A stretch of 64,000 nt of DNA, taken from contig NC_092409.1 of the NCBI RefSeq assembly GCF_009017415.1, positions 1,178,001 through 1,242,000 on the forward strand, in the 5' to 3' direction. The notes under the pieces were generated by a model. It did not search any database and had not been told where the DNA came from. It worked only from the letters and a program-made list of their open reading frames with translations. Made by a program: the position numbers and the translations under genes. This document shows, in pieces, positions 34,614-47,734 of this stretch (the first letter of the stretch is position 1; each line of letters starts with the position of its first letter). The DNA is from Aspergillus flavus (taxonomy: Eukaryota > Ascomycota > Eurotiomycetes > Eurotiales > Aspergillaceae).

Positions 34614-37600
34614 GATGTGTAGTGTAGAGTTGGTATGTGATGGATGAAGAAAGTTTGAATGGATGAAGAGTGATGGATAAGTATGAAATTAAGATCGAGA
34701 GAACGGGGCTGTTAGAGCCTTTTTATAAGGAAATGGGTTGGCCACTTGATAGGATGATCTATTAAGAGCACAGGGCTGAGTTGCTGATGACAAGAGGGAA
34801 AGACCCCACCATGAGCCCAAGGCGAATCTTCCCCGTGTGCCAAGCCCCAATGTTTCCACTTGTTCCCAGCGCCCAATAATACCAGATTCGGTACGCGTAC
34901 TGTCAACCTGCAAGGCTGTGCGTGTGCATGCGTGTGTGTATGTGTGTCAGTGGCGTCTGCCCGTCAACTTTGTCACTCCACACAATGACTGTCCTTTCAC
35001 CTGTCACTTTGTTTTAGTGTGTCATTAAGGTAGTTCGATGGCTTCCAAGACAGATTCACATCAAGCGCGCGGGGTGGCTGTGTCACACTGTGGCCATGTG
35101 TGTGTCCCGTGCTTACAGGGCTGAGTAACGCAATCGGTATCATAATGACCATCTCAGTATGGAGTTATGCCCCGCCAAACTTCTAACGATCGTCACGATG
35201 TTACCTCCATTCGGTAATTTTGAGAAAATTCGCTGCCCCTCGTCTTACTCGGCTGGTTGCCTACGAACCCAAGGCTCTCGGCGGAGAAAAGAATGCCTCT
35301 TCAGGTCTAGTGATACAAAGCCGAGAATGAGCAGAACACCACTAGTGCATCTTTGTTGTCATTTAACTGGTGCAGTTGATCCCACATACTCGACTCGGTA
35401 GTAATTCATTCCTCAATCGTATGTAATATGTACTGATAAGTTGTACTAAGCCCCGCCATTGTACACAGTAGGTACTCCGTACATACAGTGGCACCTCACA
35501 GCCACACACTGCGGCTGTGCCCTATCAACAACTGCATGACGTCAAATTCTCTAATTAATTGCAGGATTCAAGGAGACTAGGACACACTACTCCGTATGAT
35601 GATCTTATTATGATTGCAGCGCGAGAACAGAAGCTTCTATTCTCGGAACCTCGGGTTCTTGAAATTTGACAATTTATAACTTGCGGTCCGGGCTTGCCGA
35701 ACCCCTCCGGCACAACTCGGGTGAGTGCATAATGGATGTATTATACATACATACATACTGTACCAAGGAACGCGGTAATACCGACGTTCCTAACAGGCAG
35801 CCATATTCTTTGCGTTTCTCCTTGCTACTACACTAGGTACCTAGGCGAGGTCGTTTACCGATTTTGGTATGAGTACGTACTGCCCATAGTGGAGAGTAGC
35901 TAATCTACCTGAGGGGCGAAGATGAACTATAATTGGATACTGTAAGCGCTACTCCTAAGATAGTTTCCAATATCCCGGGCCTCTCAGCCCTTAGCACCAG
36001 CCGGCTCGAAGAACAAGCAGCGACGAGGAGCACGAAATTCAGGAACACGCTGCAAGTATAGCCTCATTGTGTTCGTCCCTGAGTTCTAGACTCTCGGCAG
36101 CTTCCGGGCTCAGCCACGGTCCCTGATGTTACTGTGAGTCGATCTACGTAGTGTCGAGAGCCGCTAGCTACATATGGCAGGTTTATGGTGGCTGGAGAGC
36201 CAGCCATACAGAATCACGTATGCCCCGAATAGAGTCGCCTTGCACTAGTTTCGTCATCGGGCAAGATTTCAGCTGCTATCTACCAACGCGCGAGGCTGAG
36301 TTTCTACAGCACTCTCTTGTTATCGAATGTCTTTGCGGCTCATTAATACTAACCAAAACAGAGTCGTCGGATGACGGCTGGATATATATCTACATATCCC
36401 GTACATCCCACATAAATCACGCATGTCGTGCAACTTGCCAAATTTCTTGAGCTATGTCATCACCAGCACATACTTGGCATACATTCAAGTCACTGCCTTA
36501 TCAATGAACTCTTCAAAACTCTGAAATCAACATCGACTTCTTCTGAGAACCTCAGATTCTATCCACATACCCGTGATGAAAATACTACTATCAGTAGGCT
36601 AATACTGCCAGATGAGATATTTTCAACTTGCTCTCCTTGCTCTCCTTGCTCCTTACTTACATCAATCAGCTTGACTTAGCAGCTAGCAGTAGGGCTGAGC
36701 GCGGCGTGATGGAAGGGCCCTATTTCTACTATCCCAGTATTGTGCAAGCAGCACAGCTGAAGTTTTCTTCTGGCCGGTGAGGCCTAATTCCAAGAAATAC
36801 AATCAAGGCTTCGATTTACCGTGGTTGTTTGTATGTCTTGGTGGTGGATATGGGTATCATGGGTTGTGGATATGGTACGCAAGTACTCAAATTTGAATGA
36901 TTAAGGGCCACAGATCCTAGTACGATGTTAGTTGTGTATATATGCTTAAGAGACCTGAAAAACCACCCAGAATGACTATGGGAATACACGTTTCTTGCAT
37001 CTAGCTGTGGGGTGGTACATTGTACTGTATAGCCTTGTCTCAAGTAATTACCATAGCTCCAACAAACAAGATCTCAGTACGGATAGAATCTGACTAGCAA
37101 ACAAGTTCTTTGAATGTGAAACCAAGCCTTCCGAAACATTCCTGGGGAATGTCCTGCTCGAAAATAGGGGTCAAATATGCGGGTGATAGAGTTTATTTCA
37201 TACCCAGTTACTCATAGCCAAATCTTTCTCTGTTCTAATTCTTATTGAAATTCAAATTCTTTGTCACCCAACGCAAGAGATCAGCCCTAATCCTCCTATC
37301 ATCATACTAACAGAAGGTCCAAGCTTCCCACCACTACAAGATCTACATCCCACACGCGCAAACTGCGGGTCACCAGAACACAAACGCAAGGGAAAGAAAA
37401 ATAACAAAGCGGCCTTCCTGCAATTTCACAACATCTTAGTCCTTGAGCCGAAACACATTTTGAAACCCAACCACACCAAAGATCCATCGCGAAAACAAAA
37501 TATCTCAACTCAAAATTCAGACGTCTGGAAAAAGCCCTCATCATGTGACTTCCGCTGCTGCATGGGCGATCAACAAGACGGCAGATTTGGATTGGCAGGG

Positions 37601-38039
37601 TCATACTCAGAGGTCCAAACTATTTACTTTTTGCGGGTCGCGGCTGACCTCCTAACAAACCACTCACCTCATATTAGTAGGGTGTTTATTGAGCACCTAT
37701 GACGAATGGCTCTTGAGCTCACCTCATGGTGTTCGTCGTGGTATCCACTAGATCGCATATAAAGCTGTTCATAATAGGCAGATGACCCGATCATCACACC
37801 CCCTTGCGCCGAATGATGTAGGGCTGCCGTGCGGCTGGCGGAGATAATTTTGCGGTATGGGATGTTCGTGCGATATTTTTTTTTTGTTGTTGTCGGGCTG
37901 CTTTTTCTTTCTTTTTTTTTCCCTTTCGAAGGTACGGAACTTAAAAGGGGTTGAGCTCACCTGAGCTGTTTTTGAAATGCTTTTTTCCCCTTCTTTCTGT
38001 TCTCTGGTTAGGCCTATAGATTAGGTTAGCTGGCACAAA
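34614..38039. other. Gene-poor region of 3.4 kb
   Basis: No gene could be supported on either strand; all frames are short (up to about 100 codons) and lack motifs. It contains two exact TACTCCGTA copies (35473-35481 and 35588-35596), a GTGTGTGT-type run near 34920-34945 and short ATAC repeats near 35742. The left 150 bp are the glycine-zipper promoter. A T-rich run at 37875-37920 precedes the phosphatase gene. Confidence 0.5.
34721..34728 (-). promoter_or_regulatory. TATA box of the glycine-zipper gene
   Basis: The minus strand reads TTATAAAAAGG about 110 nt before the start codon, a good match to a fungal TATA element at a usual distance. Confidence 0.5.
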
Positions 38040-38837
38040 ATGGCTACTACTCTTTATTTATATTTGCATCTTGTTCTTTTCTCAGCTTTCCACGGTTTAA
38101 CTTATGCCTCTTACCCCCCAACAGTATATCTCATCCGTCATGGCGAAAAGCCAGGCGATCCACTAGACAGTGGACTAAACGCAGATGGCTGGAAACGAGC
38201 TGAATGCGTCCGGGAAGTGTTCGGAGAAGCTTCACCCTACGATATTGGCTATATAATGGCACCGCATATTAATAAAAGCAAGTGTTCTCTGCAACTCTAC
38301 AAGCTTCCCCTATCTGAGCACTACACACAACACGCGAAGAAAACAAGTACCCACCCGTATACAGGATAACTAACCAATCCGATAGAAGGAGAACACAGAC
38401 GCTCCTACGAGACCGTTCATCCACTAGCTACAGACCTCGGTCTAACCGTCGACACTTCCTGCAAGCGGAACAAAGTCCACTGCGTCGCAGAAGCAGTCAA
38501 CGACTATGACGGGCCCGGCAATATCCTGATTTCCTGGCGGCATGGAAAGATGAGAGAGTTGGTTCAGGCGTTGGGGTATGATGATCCGCCTGAGTATCCT
38601 GAGGATCGGTACGTTGATCTCGCTACCCTTGATATTCCTCTTGATATTGGTCGTGGTGGTGGGAGAGCTGGAATAAAGCGTTGATTATATGAGGAGAATT
38701 CTTAGTACTGACCAGGTCTTTCTTGCAGGTTTGATTTGATCTGGACCATTCCGTTCCCGTATGACAATATCACGGACATAAGGAGCGAGGACTGTCCGGT
38801 GTTAGATGTGCCCGAGGAATTGGCAGTTGATCTCTGA
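38040..38837 (+). CDS. Secreted histidine phosphatase family protein (phosphoglycerate-mutase-like)
   Basis: Three exons (38040-38277, 38386-38608, 38729-38837) give 189 residues. Intron 1 is read as a GC-AG intron: the exon ends AAAA, then GCAAGT, and it ends at a GATAG acceptor with an ACTAAC branch site. This joins APHINK to KGEHRRSYETVHPLA and keeps the family alignment. The N-terminus is a signal peptide (LYLHLVLFSAFHGLTYA). Motifs: RHGEKP with the catalytic His, the YETV/PLA block, and the second His in ISWRHGKM. In related proteins that position is usually reached as ICWEH. The role is unknown; the family includes phosphatases with diverse substrates. Confidence 0.85.
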
Positions 38838-39641
38838 TGATTCTTTGCCTGTTGATACAACTTTTTATACCCATAAGTGAGGAGGTCAGGTGGTTATATG
38901 CTACATGGCTGGAACCAGTAGCCTAGGCTTAGATGCAGTACAGGAAGCGCATATGAGATACGGGAAAGATTCTCCCTACATACATGCCACTATACCTGTT
39001 ATCGGATAAAGTATGGAAGATACAGCAGGGTGTTTTCGCTTCGGAGCTTGCAAATGCATCATAGGATTGGATTGAATTTATAGCGGGGTGCCAATTGCGT
39101 CATGAATTTGTGCTGAACTCAAGGGATAGAATGTCTATTTGCTTTCTTCATCTCAGGAAGGATAAATTGGATCAATAGGGTGTTCAATTCTGACTGTTAA
39201 GTTGTCACTGTACAACAATAGAATTTTGATACCTCATGTAGGGCAGTCAGTCAGGCTGAATTCGGAGTGAAGTAAATTGTCTCATGAGGAGAAATGCTGT
39301 AGCGGTAGAATGATATTTGACCACAGACTAAAGCAATTCTTTCAATGACCAATTCCGGCTTCAGTTGAACTTAAATAGATCTATCTGAGATACTCAACAA
39401 ATAAAGTTAAATTAGTCGACATGATAAGTCAGCAAGCCCACGATGTGGCAGGCGGTGAACCACTAGCAAAAAGCAAGCGGAGAAAAAGAATGCCAAGATT
39501 TCGAACCGCCCACCCAATTTTTTCGAGAGTTATCGCGTCCATACTACAAAAAAACCCCCCTCAACGTCCAGGCGACAATCACCCAATCCTACATAATACC
39601 CGGAACGGAGCTACTGTGAATCTCCGATTCAAGTAGGAAAA
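38838..39641. other. Intergenic region
   Basis: About 0.8 kb, AT-rich, no coding signal. The right end contains the promoter of the Surf6-type gene, with an A-run and C-run near 39547-39560. Confidence 0.5.
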
Positions 39642-41435
39642 ATGGATGATATCGAGGTATGTGGGCTTTCTTCCCCTTGTTCGTCTATGATTCTTGTGGT
39701 ATGGTATTCCGGTCCCAGAATTGAAAATTGACGATCGGGATTTTTTTTTGGCTATATAGGATCGGTTGCGTAGCCACGCCCAGGCTTTTGATGGTCTCTT
39801 GTCGTTGATTCCGGCGAAATATTATTATGGGGAGGATGGTAGTGTATGTGATTCTACTGCCTGCTGCCTTTGATGCCTTTTGTCCCGTTTTCCCCACGGT
39901 CTCCGGCTTGTTCTGCGCCAGGCGTGGCTGACCACCCATATCCTTCATAGGACCAATGGAAACGCAAGAAGCAGACGAAAGAGGAAGCTCGTGAGGCGAA
40001 ACGGGCGAAATTGGACCCCGATGCCGCGAAGACTGCTAAAGACGTAATGGAAGAGAACGCCCGGAAACGCAAGCGTCAAGAAGAGGGTCATAATGAGACT
40101 GCATCATCTGAGGATGAAGATCTCGGCTCAGAAATGCCTAAGGAAGGCCTGAAGCGGGCCGATGCGGCAAAGAAACAGAAGCAATCCGAAGACTCGGCGA
40201 AGTCGGAAGAGGCAGAAGCCCGTAAGAAGCTAAAGGAAGAGAAAAAGGCACAGAAGAAAGAGCAACAAAAAGAGAAAAGAAAGGCTAAAGAAGCCTCTAA
40301 GAAGGAAAAGCTGAAAGAACAGCAAGACAAGGAGGCTAAAACCCCTACTGCCGATGCTGCACAGAAGCCAGAGTCGAAGCCTGCCAGTGATAAGAACAAG
40401 AAGCAAGAAAAGCCACCCGTAAAGGATGACGATAATGATGACGACGTTGATGAAGAAGAGACCGAGGGTCTCGCTCTCGAGTTTAACCCAGAGCAAACAG
40501 AACAGTCTTCCTCTTCTACCCCTAACTCCCCTGGATTCGATGCCTCTGCCCTTCAATCTGGCGCCTCTTCGATATCTTCCATTGTCCCACCTTCTGCTCC
40601 TAACGATGCCTCTAAGAACCCATCCGATCAAAAGCCCCTTAAGTCCACACCCGAAGAGCTGAAACAACGACTACAGAAGCGTCTTGATGAGCTCCGCGCA
40701 GCTCGTCACGCAGACGGGCTGAACGGCAAGCCCGCCAGAAACCGCCAGGAGCTGATCGAAGCCCGCAGACAGAAGGCAGAACAACGCAAGGCGCACAAGA
40801 AAGAGCTACGACAGAAAGCCAGGGAGGAGGAGCAACGGTTGAAGGACGAAGCATTGGCCCGCCGCTTCTCCCCAGGTGGCTCGGGCTCCCTTCTCGCCTC
40901 ACCTCGCTCCCCAGCAGAGTCAGTGGGCTCCAGCGCCGCCAATTATTCCTTCGGCCGTGTCGTCTTCGCCGACGGCCAGGCTGCTGATCCCAGTCTGAAC
41001 AGCGTGCGCGATCAGCCCAAGCGCCATGGTCCCCATGACCCCGCTTCGGCCTTGAAAGCCGTTGAGGCCAAGAAGGCCCGATTGGAAAGCATGGACGACG
41101 AGAAGCGTGCTGAGATCGAAGAGAAAGACATGTGGCTGAACGCTAAGAAGCGCGCTCACGGTGAACGAGTCCGGGATGACACTTCACTGCTGAAGAAGGC
41201 TCTTAAGCGCAAGGAATCCGCCAAGAAGAAGTCCGAGCGTGAATGGAAGGAGCGCATAGAGACCGTCCGCAAGGGCAAGGAAATGAAACAACAAAAGCGC
41301 GAAGACAACCTCCGGAAACGCCGCGAAGAAAAGGGCAACAAGGGCAACAAGGGCAAGAAACCAGCCGCAGGCAAGAAAAAAGCTAGACCCGGCTTCGAGG
41401 GAAGCTTCAAGGGCAAATCCGGTGGGAAGAAATGA
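39642..41435 (+). CDS. rRNA-processing protein Rrp14 / SURF6 family
   Basis: Three exons (39642-39656, 39760-39843, 39951-41435) give 527 residues. Exon 1 encodes only MDDIE. Exon 2 supplies the conserved N-terminal Rrp14 segment (RLRSHAQAFDGLLSLIPAKYYYGED), which makes the tiny first exon credible. The long third exon is very Lys/Glu-rich with coiled-coil stretches. It then has the SURF6 block: TPEELKQRLQKRLDELRAAR, RKAHKKELRQKAREEE, and the signature YSFGRVVFADG followed by KKARLESMDDEKRAEIEEKD. The C-terminus is a basic nucleolar tail (GKKPAAGKKKARPGF). The protein functions in early 40S and 60S ribosome assembly in the nucleolus. Confidence 0.93.
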
Positions 41436-42083
41436 AGAGTGACCAGTATGTAATACCAACTTATGTATCTAAAAAGAAAGATATCCTTCCGCAGCAGCCC
41501 TTCTTGATGAGCACTTGCTCTGCGGAGAACAAAAGTGATCAAAAGGTAAAAGAAAATTGAGGAGTGTGGGAATCGGTGTTTGGGCTTCTTTGGGGGGTTA
41601 TCTTGTTATTTGTGCATATGTGCATAGGCAGCGATTCACCTGTTGATATTCATAAATTTCAAAGGAGTTTTCTTGGTTTCATCTCATCTCCTTAGTAGAG
41701 GCCCTTAGAGATTTGAAACAAAGGAAAATGAAGTATTCTCAGATTTATTCCCTAACAAAAACAGTGTAGAAAACAAAAACAAGCCATGCGGGATTTCCCT
41801 CCAACATCAAGACAATAAAAGAACAGAGCCGGAATTCTAGTGACTGGGATGCCCTGTGAACCCGACTAGTACATCTGGTAATAAAGCAGGCTAAGCGTTA
41901 GATATGTACAAAGTGGGAAGATGAGGGTGTCAACCCTTGGATATCCTCTGAAGGAAAAGTTTGTCTTTCCCTTAACTGATTTTTATGATAGTATTCTTTT
42001 GAACCCATCTTCTAAGGTGGATTTACGTGATGTGACACCTGATTCAAGAGTGCCCTTGTGATATGAAAGCAGCTGGTATTGTT
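41436..42083. other. Convergent intergenic region
   Basis: About 0.65 kb between two converging genes; AT-rich, no coding signal. Confidence 0.5.
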
Positions 42084-42995
<912 letters not shown>

Positions 42996-43343
42996 GGCGG
43001 GGGATGAGATAGCGGACTGGAGAAGAGGAATGGAGTGGTGAGGGGAATCAATTGGGGGGTCAAAGTGGGAACAGGACAACTGGGAGAGGTTCACGAAAGT
43101 CGCTTTTGGTGGTTTGCCGGCGGCTTAGGTCATTTCTTTCTGCCGCCCCGTGATTGGCCGGCCGCAGGTTTTTGCTTCCCCCGAGCCGCAACGCCAAAGC
43201 AGAACTTCAGAAACTCCATTCTCCAAAGTCCATCTTTCCTACCACTCCCGACTTTACTTTCTCGTCACCACCGCCCTCTCTTTTTCTTTTACCTAATTCC
43301 CAGGCAATTGCGCCTTTCTTTCACTTCCTCTTTAACCGACATA
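42996..43343. promoter_or_regulatory. Divergent promoter shared by two complex I subunit genes
   Basis: This 348-bp gap lies between the start codons of the 23-kDa subunit (minus) and the acyl carrier protein (plus). An inverted CCAAT box (GATTGG, ATTGG at 43153-43157) sits in a GC-rich stretch and is a candidate site for the Hap/CBF complex, which controls respiratory genes in fungi. The right half is a long pyrimidine-rich leader. Co-regulation is inferred. Confidence 0.6.
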
Positions 43344-44138
43344 ATGTTCCGTTCCGCTGTTGTCCGCTCTTTGAGGGCCTCCGTGCCTCGTGCCGTCAGG
43401 GCCCCGGCTACCTTCCAGATCCGCAGCGCTCCTGCCGCTCAATTCGCTCCTCGCTTTGCCTTCCAGGGCGTTCGTCTCTACTCCGCTCCTGCCGGTCTTA
43501 ACAAGGAGGAAGCTGAGGGTCGGATAGTCAACCTTCTGAAGAACTTTGACAAGGTATGTCGAGTTACTTTCCCGCCTCGGAAACGAAGACCATCCCGGAA
43601 TCATCTACGGGAAACTTGAACGATAGCTAATACATCCAATTACTGTATAGGTTTCCGATGCCAGCAAGGTTAGTTAACATTTTGTTGTCTCCGGGCGCTT
43701 GACGGACCCGTTCAGACCCGCACACAGAACGGTGAACTAAGGGATTGAATCTGTCAGATCAACGGCTCTTCTCACTTCGCAAACGACCTTGGACTTGACA
43801 GCTTGGATACCGTTGAGGTTGTTATGGCCATTGAGGAGGTATGGATATAGCATATTCACTATTATACTGGCCTTGAGTTGAATATTGATGTTTTTCGAAC
43901 AGGAATTCAGCATTGAGATCCCCGACAAGGATGCCGATGCCATCCACAGTGGTAAGTCTTATCTGAACCCGGTCCTTTGATGGGCAAAATACGGTGACTG
44001 TTTATATACTTATCTTTTGATACAGTTGACAAGGCTGTTGAGTACATCCTTGCTCAGCCCGATGGTAAGTCATACCTTGCTTTGACACTGTCAACGCGTA
44101 TGAGTTATCCACGACTAACTAGTACCGCAGCCCACTAA
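43344..44138 (+). CDS. Mitochondrial acyl carrier protein (complex I NDUFAB1/ACP)
   Basis: Six exons (43344-43553, 43651-43668, 43758-43838, 43903-43951, 44026-44064, 44131-44138) give 134 residues. Two exons are very short: 18 nt and a final 8 nt encoding only AH and the stop. The first 45-50 residues form an Arg/Ala-rich mitochondrial presequence. The phosphopantetheine site is GLDSLDTVEVVMAIEE with Ser91, followed by the acidic recognition helix (EFSIEIPDKDADAIHSV). It carries acyl chains for mitochondrial fatty acid synthesis and lipoate production, and is a structural subunit of complex I. The other partner of the divergent pair is also a complex I subunit. Confidence 0.96.
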
Positions 44139-45218
44139 ATTATGTAATACGAAGATCTGAATGATTTTGCGGGTTAGATAGAAAAGAAGGGGATGGTGGC
44201 GTGCATCTACATGGGGTCTCAGCGTGGAAACGCTACTTGTATGCTGATACATGCCGGTGTTGTTTCACCCTATTATATCGTGTATATCATCTTAAATGCA
44301 GTTTGATTGATTACTTCTGGGTGTGGGTTGCTATCAGGCTACCTGTGGACCTCGTTATGCGCCAATATCTCGATATAGACCGCCGTAGCATGTAGGATTG
44401 GTGTTATATGGTTGGTGATTGAATTGACGCGGGTCTCAAGATGTCTCAAGATGCATTGAGCATGTTGTATATACCGCCCTCTTGAAATTAAGACAATTTA
44501 GGAGTGGATCTGAAACCGTGTTGCTCTGACGACTTTCACAGAGGATGACGTGGAGCGGAACCAGTCGAAGAGAAGAGAATAAGACACTATTTGATAAGGA
44601 ATATTTCAAAAGATAGAAAAGAAACCACCTAGCGTGATGGTCTTCCTTTGATATGTGTAAATTAGTTGATTTCAGTGGTAGAAGATTCGCAAGGGAGAGA
44701 GCGACAATGCTTTGTATAGAGATTGGATTATGGGTCCCTCCAGGTTCAATAAATTATGACATGTTTTTTGTGGTCCGTCACCGGAGAAGCATTGACGCTA
44801 AGAGAGGAACAAAAGTTGGAATGAGCCGTAACTTAATATCAATTGAGAATTCCTTTTAACTCCAAAACCACCATCGGAGTTTCTATTCTGGTGTCTGTTT
44901 GGTGCAAGGGATTCCATCTGGTCCGCCTGAATTAATTCCTATCGATCGACCGTTTCGGGACAGTTCCAGTTGCACACTCTCCGCCTCGTGTCCTTCTTCC
45001 TCCTCTTCCTCCCACTCTTCCCCCCCCCCTGACAATTTCCCGCTCAGCAAACTTTCGGGATATTCTTCCCTCACCCGTCACAACCACGCTACCTTCAAAG
45101 AACTGGTAAACGGTCTATGTCGCAGGTCATAGCGGTATAGATTCCGGTTCCTGACATTCTTCCCGACCGTTCTTTCGCTTCTCCTTTCCGCTCCCGAACT
45201 CCGATCCCCTATCTCCTC
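44139..45218. other. Intergenic region
   Basis: About 1.1 kb with no gene recognised. It holds the acyl carrier protein 3' flank and the Vps74 promoter, with a CT-rich leader around 44990-45050. Confidence 0.5.
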
Positions 45219-46505
45219 ATGGCCTCAGCCGGGGGCTTGACTCGCCGAAGAGGTGGCGGTCGAGTCGCTGGCGCAGACGAGAACGACGACAGCCGAGTCT
45301 CCTCTCCGATCTCCAGAAATGGCTCTTCCTTGGATAACCGTATCCCCGAGACGTCTTTCACCAGTACCGAGAATGGTCACAAGATCGCATTCGACCCCAG
45401 AGACCTCAGCGAGACCGAGGAACGAAGCAAGCAGCCCAAGCTGACGCTGATGGAGGAAGTACTACTGCTGGGGTTGAAAGATAAACAGGTTGGTCTCGCG
45501 CTCTCATCTACTCGTTTACGCAGGGGAATGGCGCGTTGCGAGGCCCAATCTGAATGCTGACACCGGGTCGGGAAATCCATAGGGTTATCTGTCTTTCTGG
45601 AATGAGAACATTTCGTACGCCTTGAGAGGATGTATTGTGATTGAATTGGCCCTCCGCGGTCGTATTAGCATGCAGAAGGATTCTTCTCGACGGCGCTTTC
45701 CCCTGGCCGATCGTGTGATTGAAGTCGTCGACGATACATTGACTGGGGAGGTCTTGCTGGACGAGGCGTTGAAGATGATGAAGTCGAGCGAGAAGATGAG
45801 TGTGAACTCCTGGATTGATCTCATGAGCGGTACGTGCGACTTGATGCTCTCTATGTTCGATGTCGGAGAAGGTCCAGAGTGCTAACGGGGGACGCGTGGC
45901 AGGTGAAACATGGAATTTGATGAAGATTGGCTACCAGTTGAAGCAAGTGCGCGAACGTCTCGCAAAGGGTCTTGTCGACAAGGGCATTCTTCGTACCGAG
46001 AAACGCAACTTCCTCCTCTTTGACATGGCTACGCATCCTGTCGCCGACGGCGGCGCGAAAGATGACCTCCACCGTCGGGTGCGCAATGTGTGCAGTAATA
46101 GAACGGTCATTCTCCCGCCTAACCAGTGGCTTCCTGAGGACTCTGAGTTCCGCTACCTTCGGACGATCACGATGGTATGCGCAGCTTATGCGGCGAACGT
46201 ACTGGAAAACGCTCTTGTCACAATGAGCCACGAGGCTCGGGAGAGAGCCTTTGCGCAAGTGGATGAGTTACTGGCAGAGTATTCCCAGTGGCCATTTGCC
46301 CGGCGGGCGGGTGGCTCGCAAGCAATTGGGGCTAATTTGGCGGGAGCAATCAACGAGGAGGTCACCAAGGCCAAGGACAGAGAGCTTCAGTTGGAGGTAT
46401 GCTCATTTTCCTTTGCAGAATATTGACTCGCAACCACTAACAAAGACCCCACAGATTGTTGCAGCATGTTTGAGCGTTTTTACTAGACTCGATTCCTTAC
46501 TTTAG
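45219..46505 (+). CDS. Vps74 / GOLPH3 Golgi PI4P-binding adaptor
   Basis: Four exons (45219-45488, 45583-45829, 45903-46396, 46455-46505) give 353 residues. A flexible, Arg/Ser-rich N-terminus of about 70 residues precedes the GPP34 domain. Conserved blocks seen: [22 protein letters not shown], the hydrophobic core [43 protein letters not shown] and [15 protein letters not shown], with the PI4P-contacting Trp and basic residues in the expected places. The C-terminus ends VFTRLDSLL as in yeast Vps74. The protein binds PI4P on Golgi membranes and retains glycosyltransferases by linking them to COPI. Confidence 0.95.
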
Positions 46506-47734
46506 GAGCTTTCATCTATCACCCTCCTATGTCCTTCCACCCTTTGCCCTCTCCGTCGATCTTACTTATTCCCCTGATCCCTCTCCCAGAAAATTTCAGC
46601 AGGAGTTCTTCTTTTCCTTTGCTATTTTGGCTACTTAGCAGTAGTTTCCGGTATGCGGTTGGAATTGGGCGAAGTGACTTTATATGATTCAGCCGTCGAA
46701 TACGGTCCAATGCATTATTCTACGAATGTTCGATTTCTCTGATCTCCATCGATCTGATTCTTGTCTGCTTATTCATGCTTTTTCTCCCCGTCGACCACGT
46801 TAGCATTGCCAGCATATCCTTTCCATTCAGATGATAAGGGCATGTTTATTCCATAGAATCGCGCACGAAGCATACCTAGCCATCAACGCAAGCCAAACTC
46901 ATGGACAAAGAGAACCAGAAAAGCACAAGAGAAAGGGAAAAATACAACCAACCATTCCACCGTCCTTCCGCATCCCATGTCCCGATTGATAAAAAACGAA
47001 GCCCAACTGGTTTGCGGCTCGAGAGGGTATGAAAAAAAGGAAAGAGCAACGGACAAAGGGAGAAAGTAGGAGGAGAATAGGCTGGAACAGTGTCTTCATG
47101 ATTTCCCCTTTTCCATCCTGTTTTATCATGTTTCCTTTTTTACCCTTCTTGTCTACGAGCTTACCTTACTTACCGATTTTGCCCATCTAATGAATCAATT
47201 AACTTCTTTTCTTCTTTACGATGTTCATTCATTGATGGCTGTTTCTCTTATCTTTCTTTCTCTGGTCTGAGGATCACTGTCTTATTGCCTCTTTTACTAC
47301 CTGTCTTTTGGATCCTCTTGTGTATATCAGGTTTAGGGAAGGAAGGTATTGACTATTTCGCTCTCTTGTGGTGTGTATGCTTGAATTTGTCTATTTCCTC
47401 TTTTTTCTGTCTTGGCTGGCTGTGGTTTGGGAGCTATTTTCTCTACGTTCTGGTATGTCGTTACTTGATGTGAGTATTATTGATATAAATCGTGTTTATG
47501 GTTTGTTTTCTCCGTCTCCGGTTGTGTATATTTATGTTGGAGTAAGTCGTAGATCAAGACTTACAATTTAGGCTACGATATTTGAAAATAACAGTGTAGC
47601 ATTCTACATAAAAGTCAGAAAATTGAACTAAATGCCGCTGGACACTAAGAAATGGTTGTACATACTGAATGCGAACAAACGAGGAAAGAAGAAGAAAAAT
47701 AGTAGAAATATGAAACAGAGAAAGATAAGGGAAA
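46506..47734. other. Convergent intergenic region, T-rich
   Basis: About 1.2 kb between converging genes, with T- and TC-rich stretches. Frames up to 76 codons show no motif. Confidence 0.5.
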
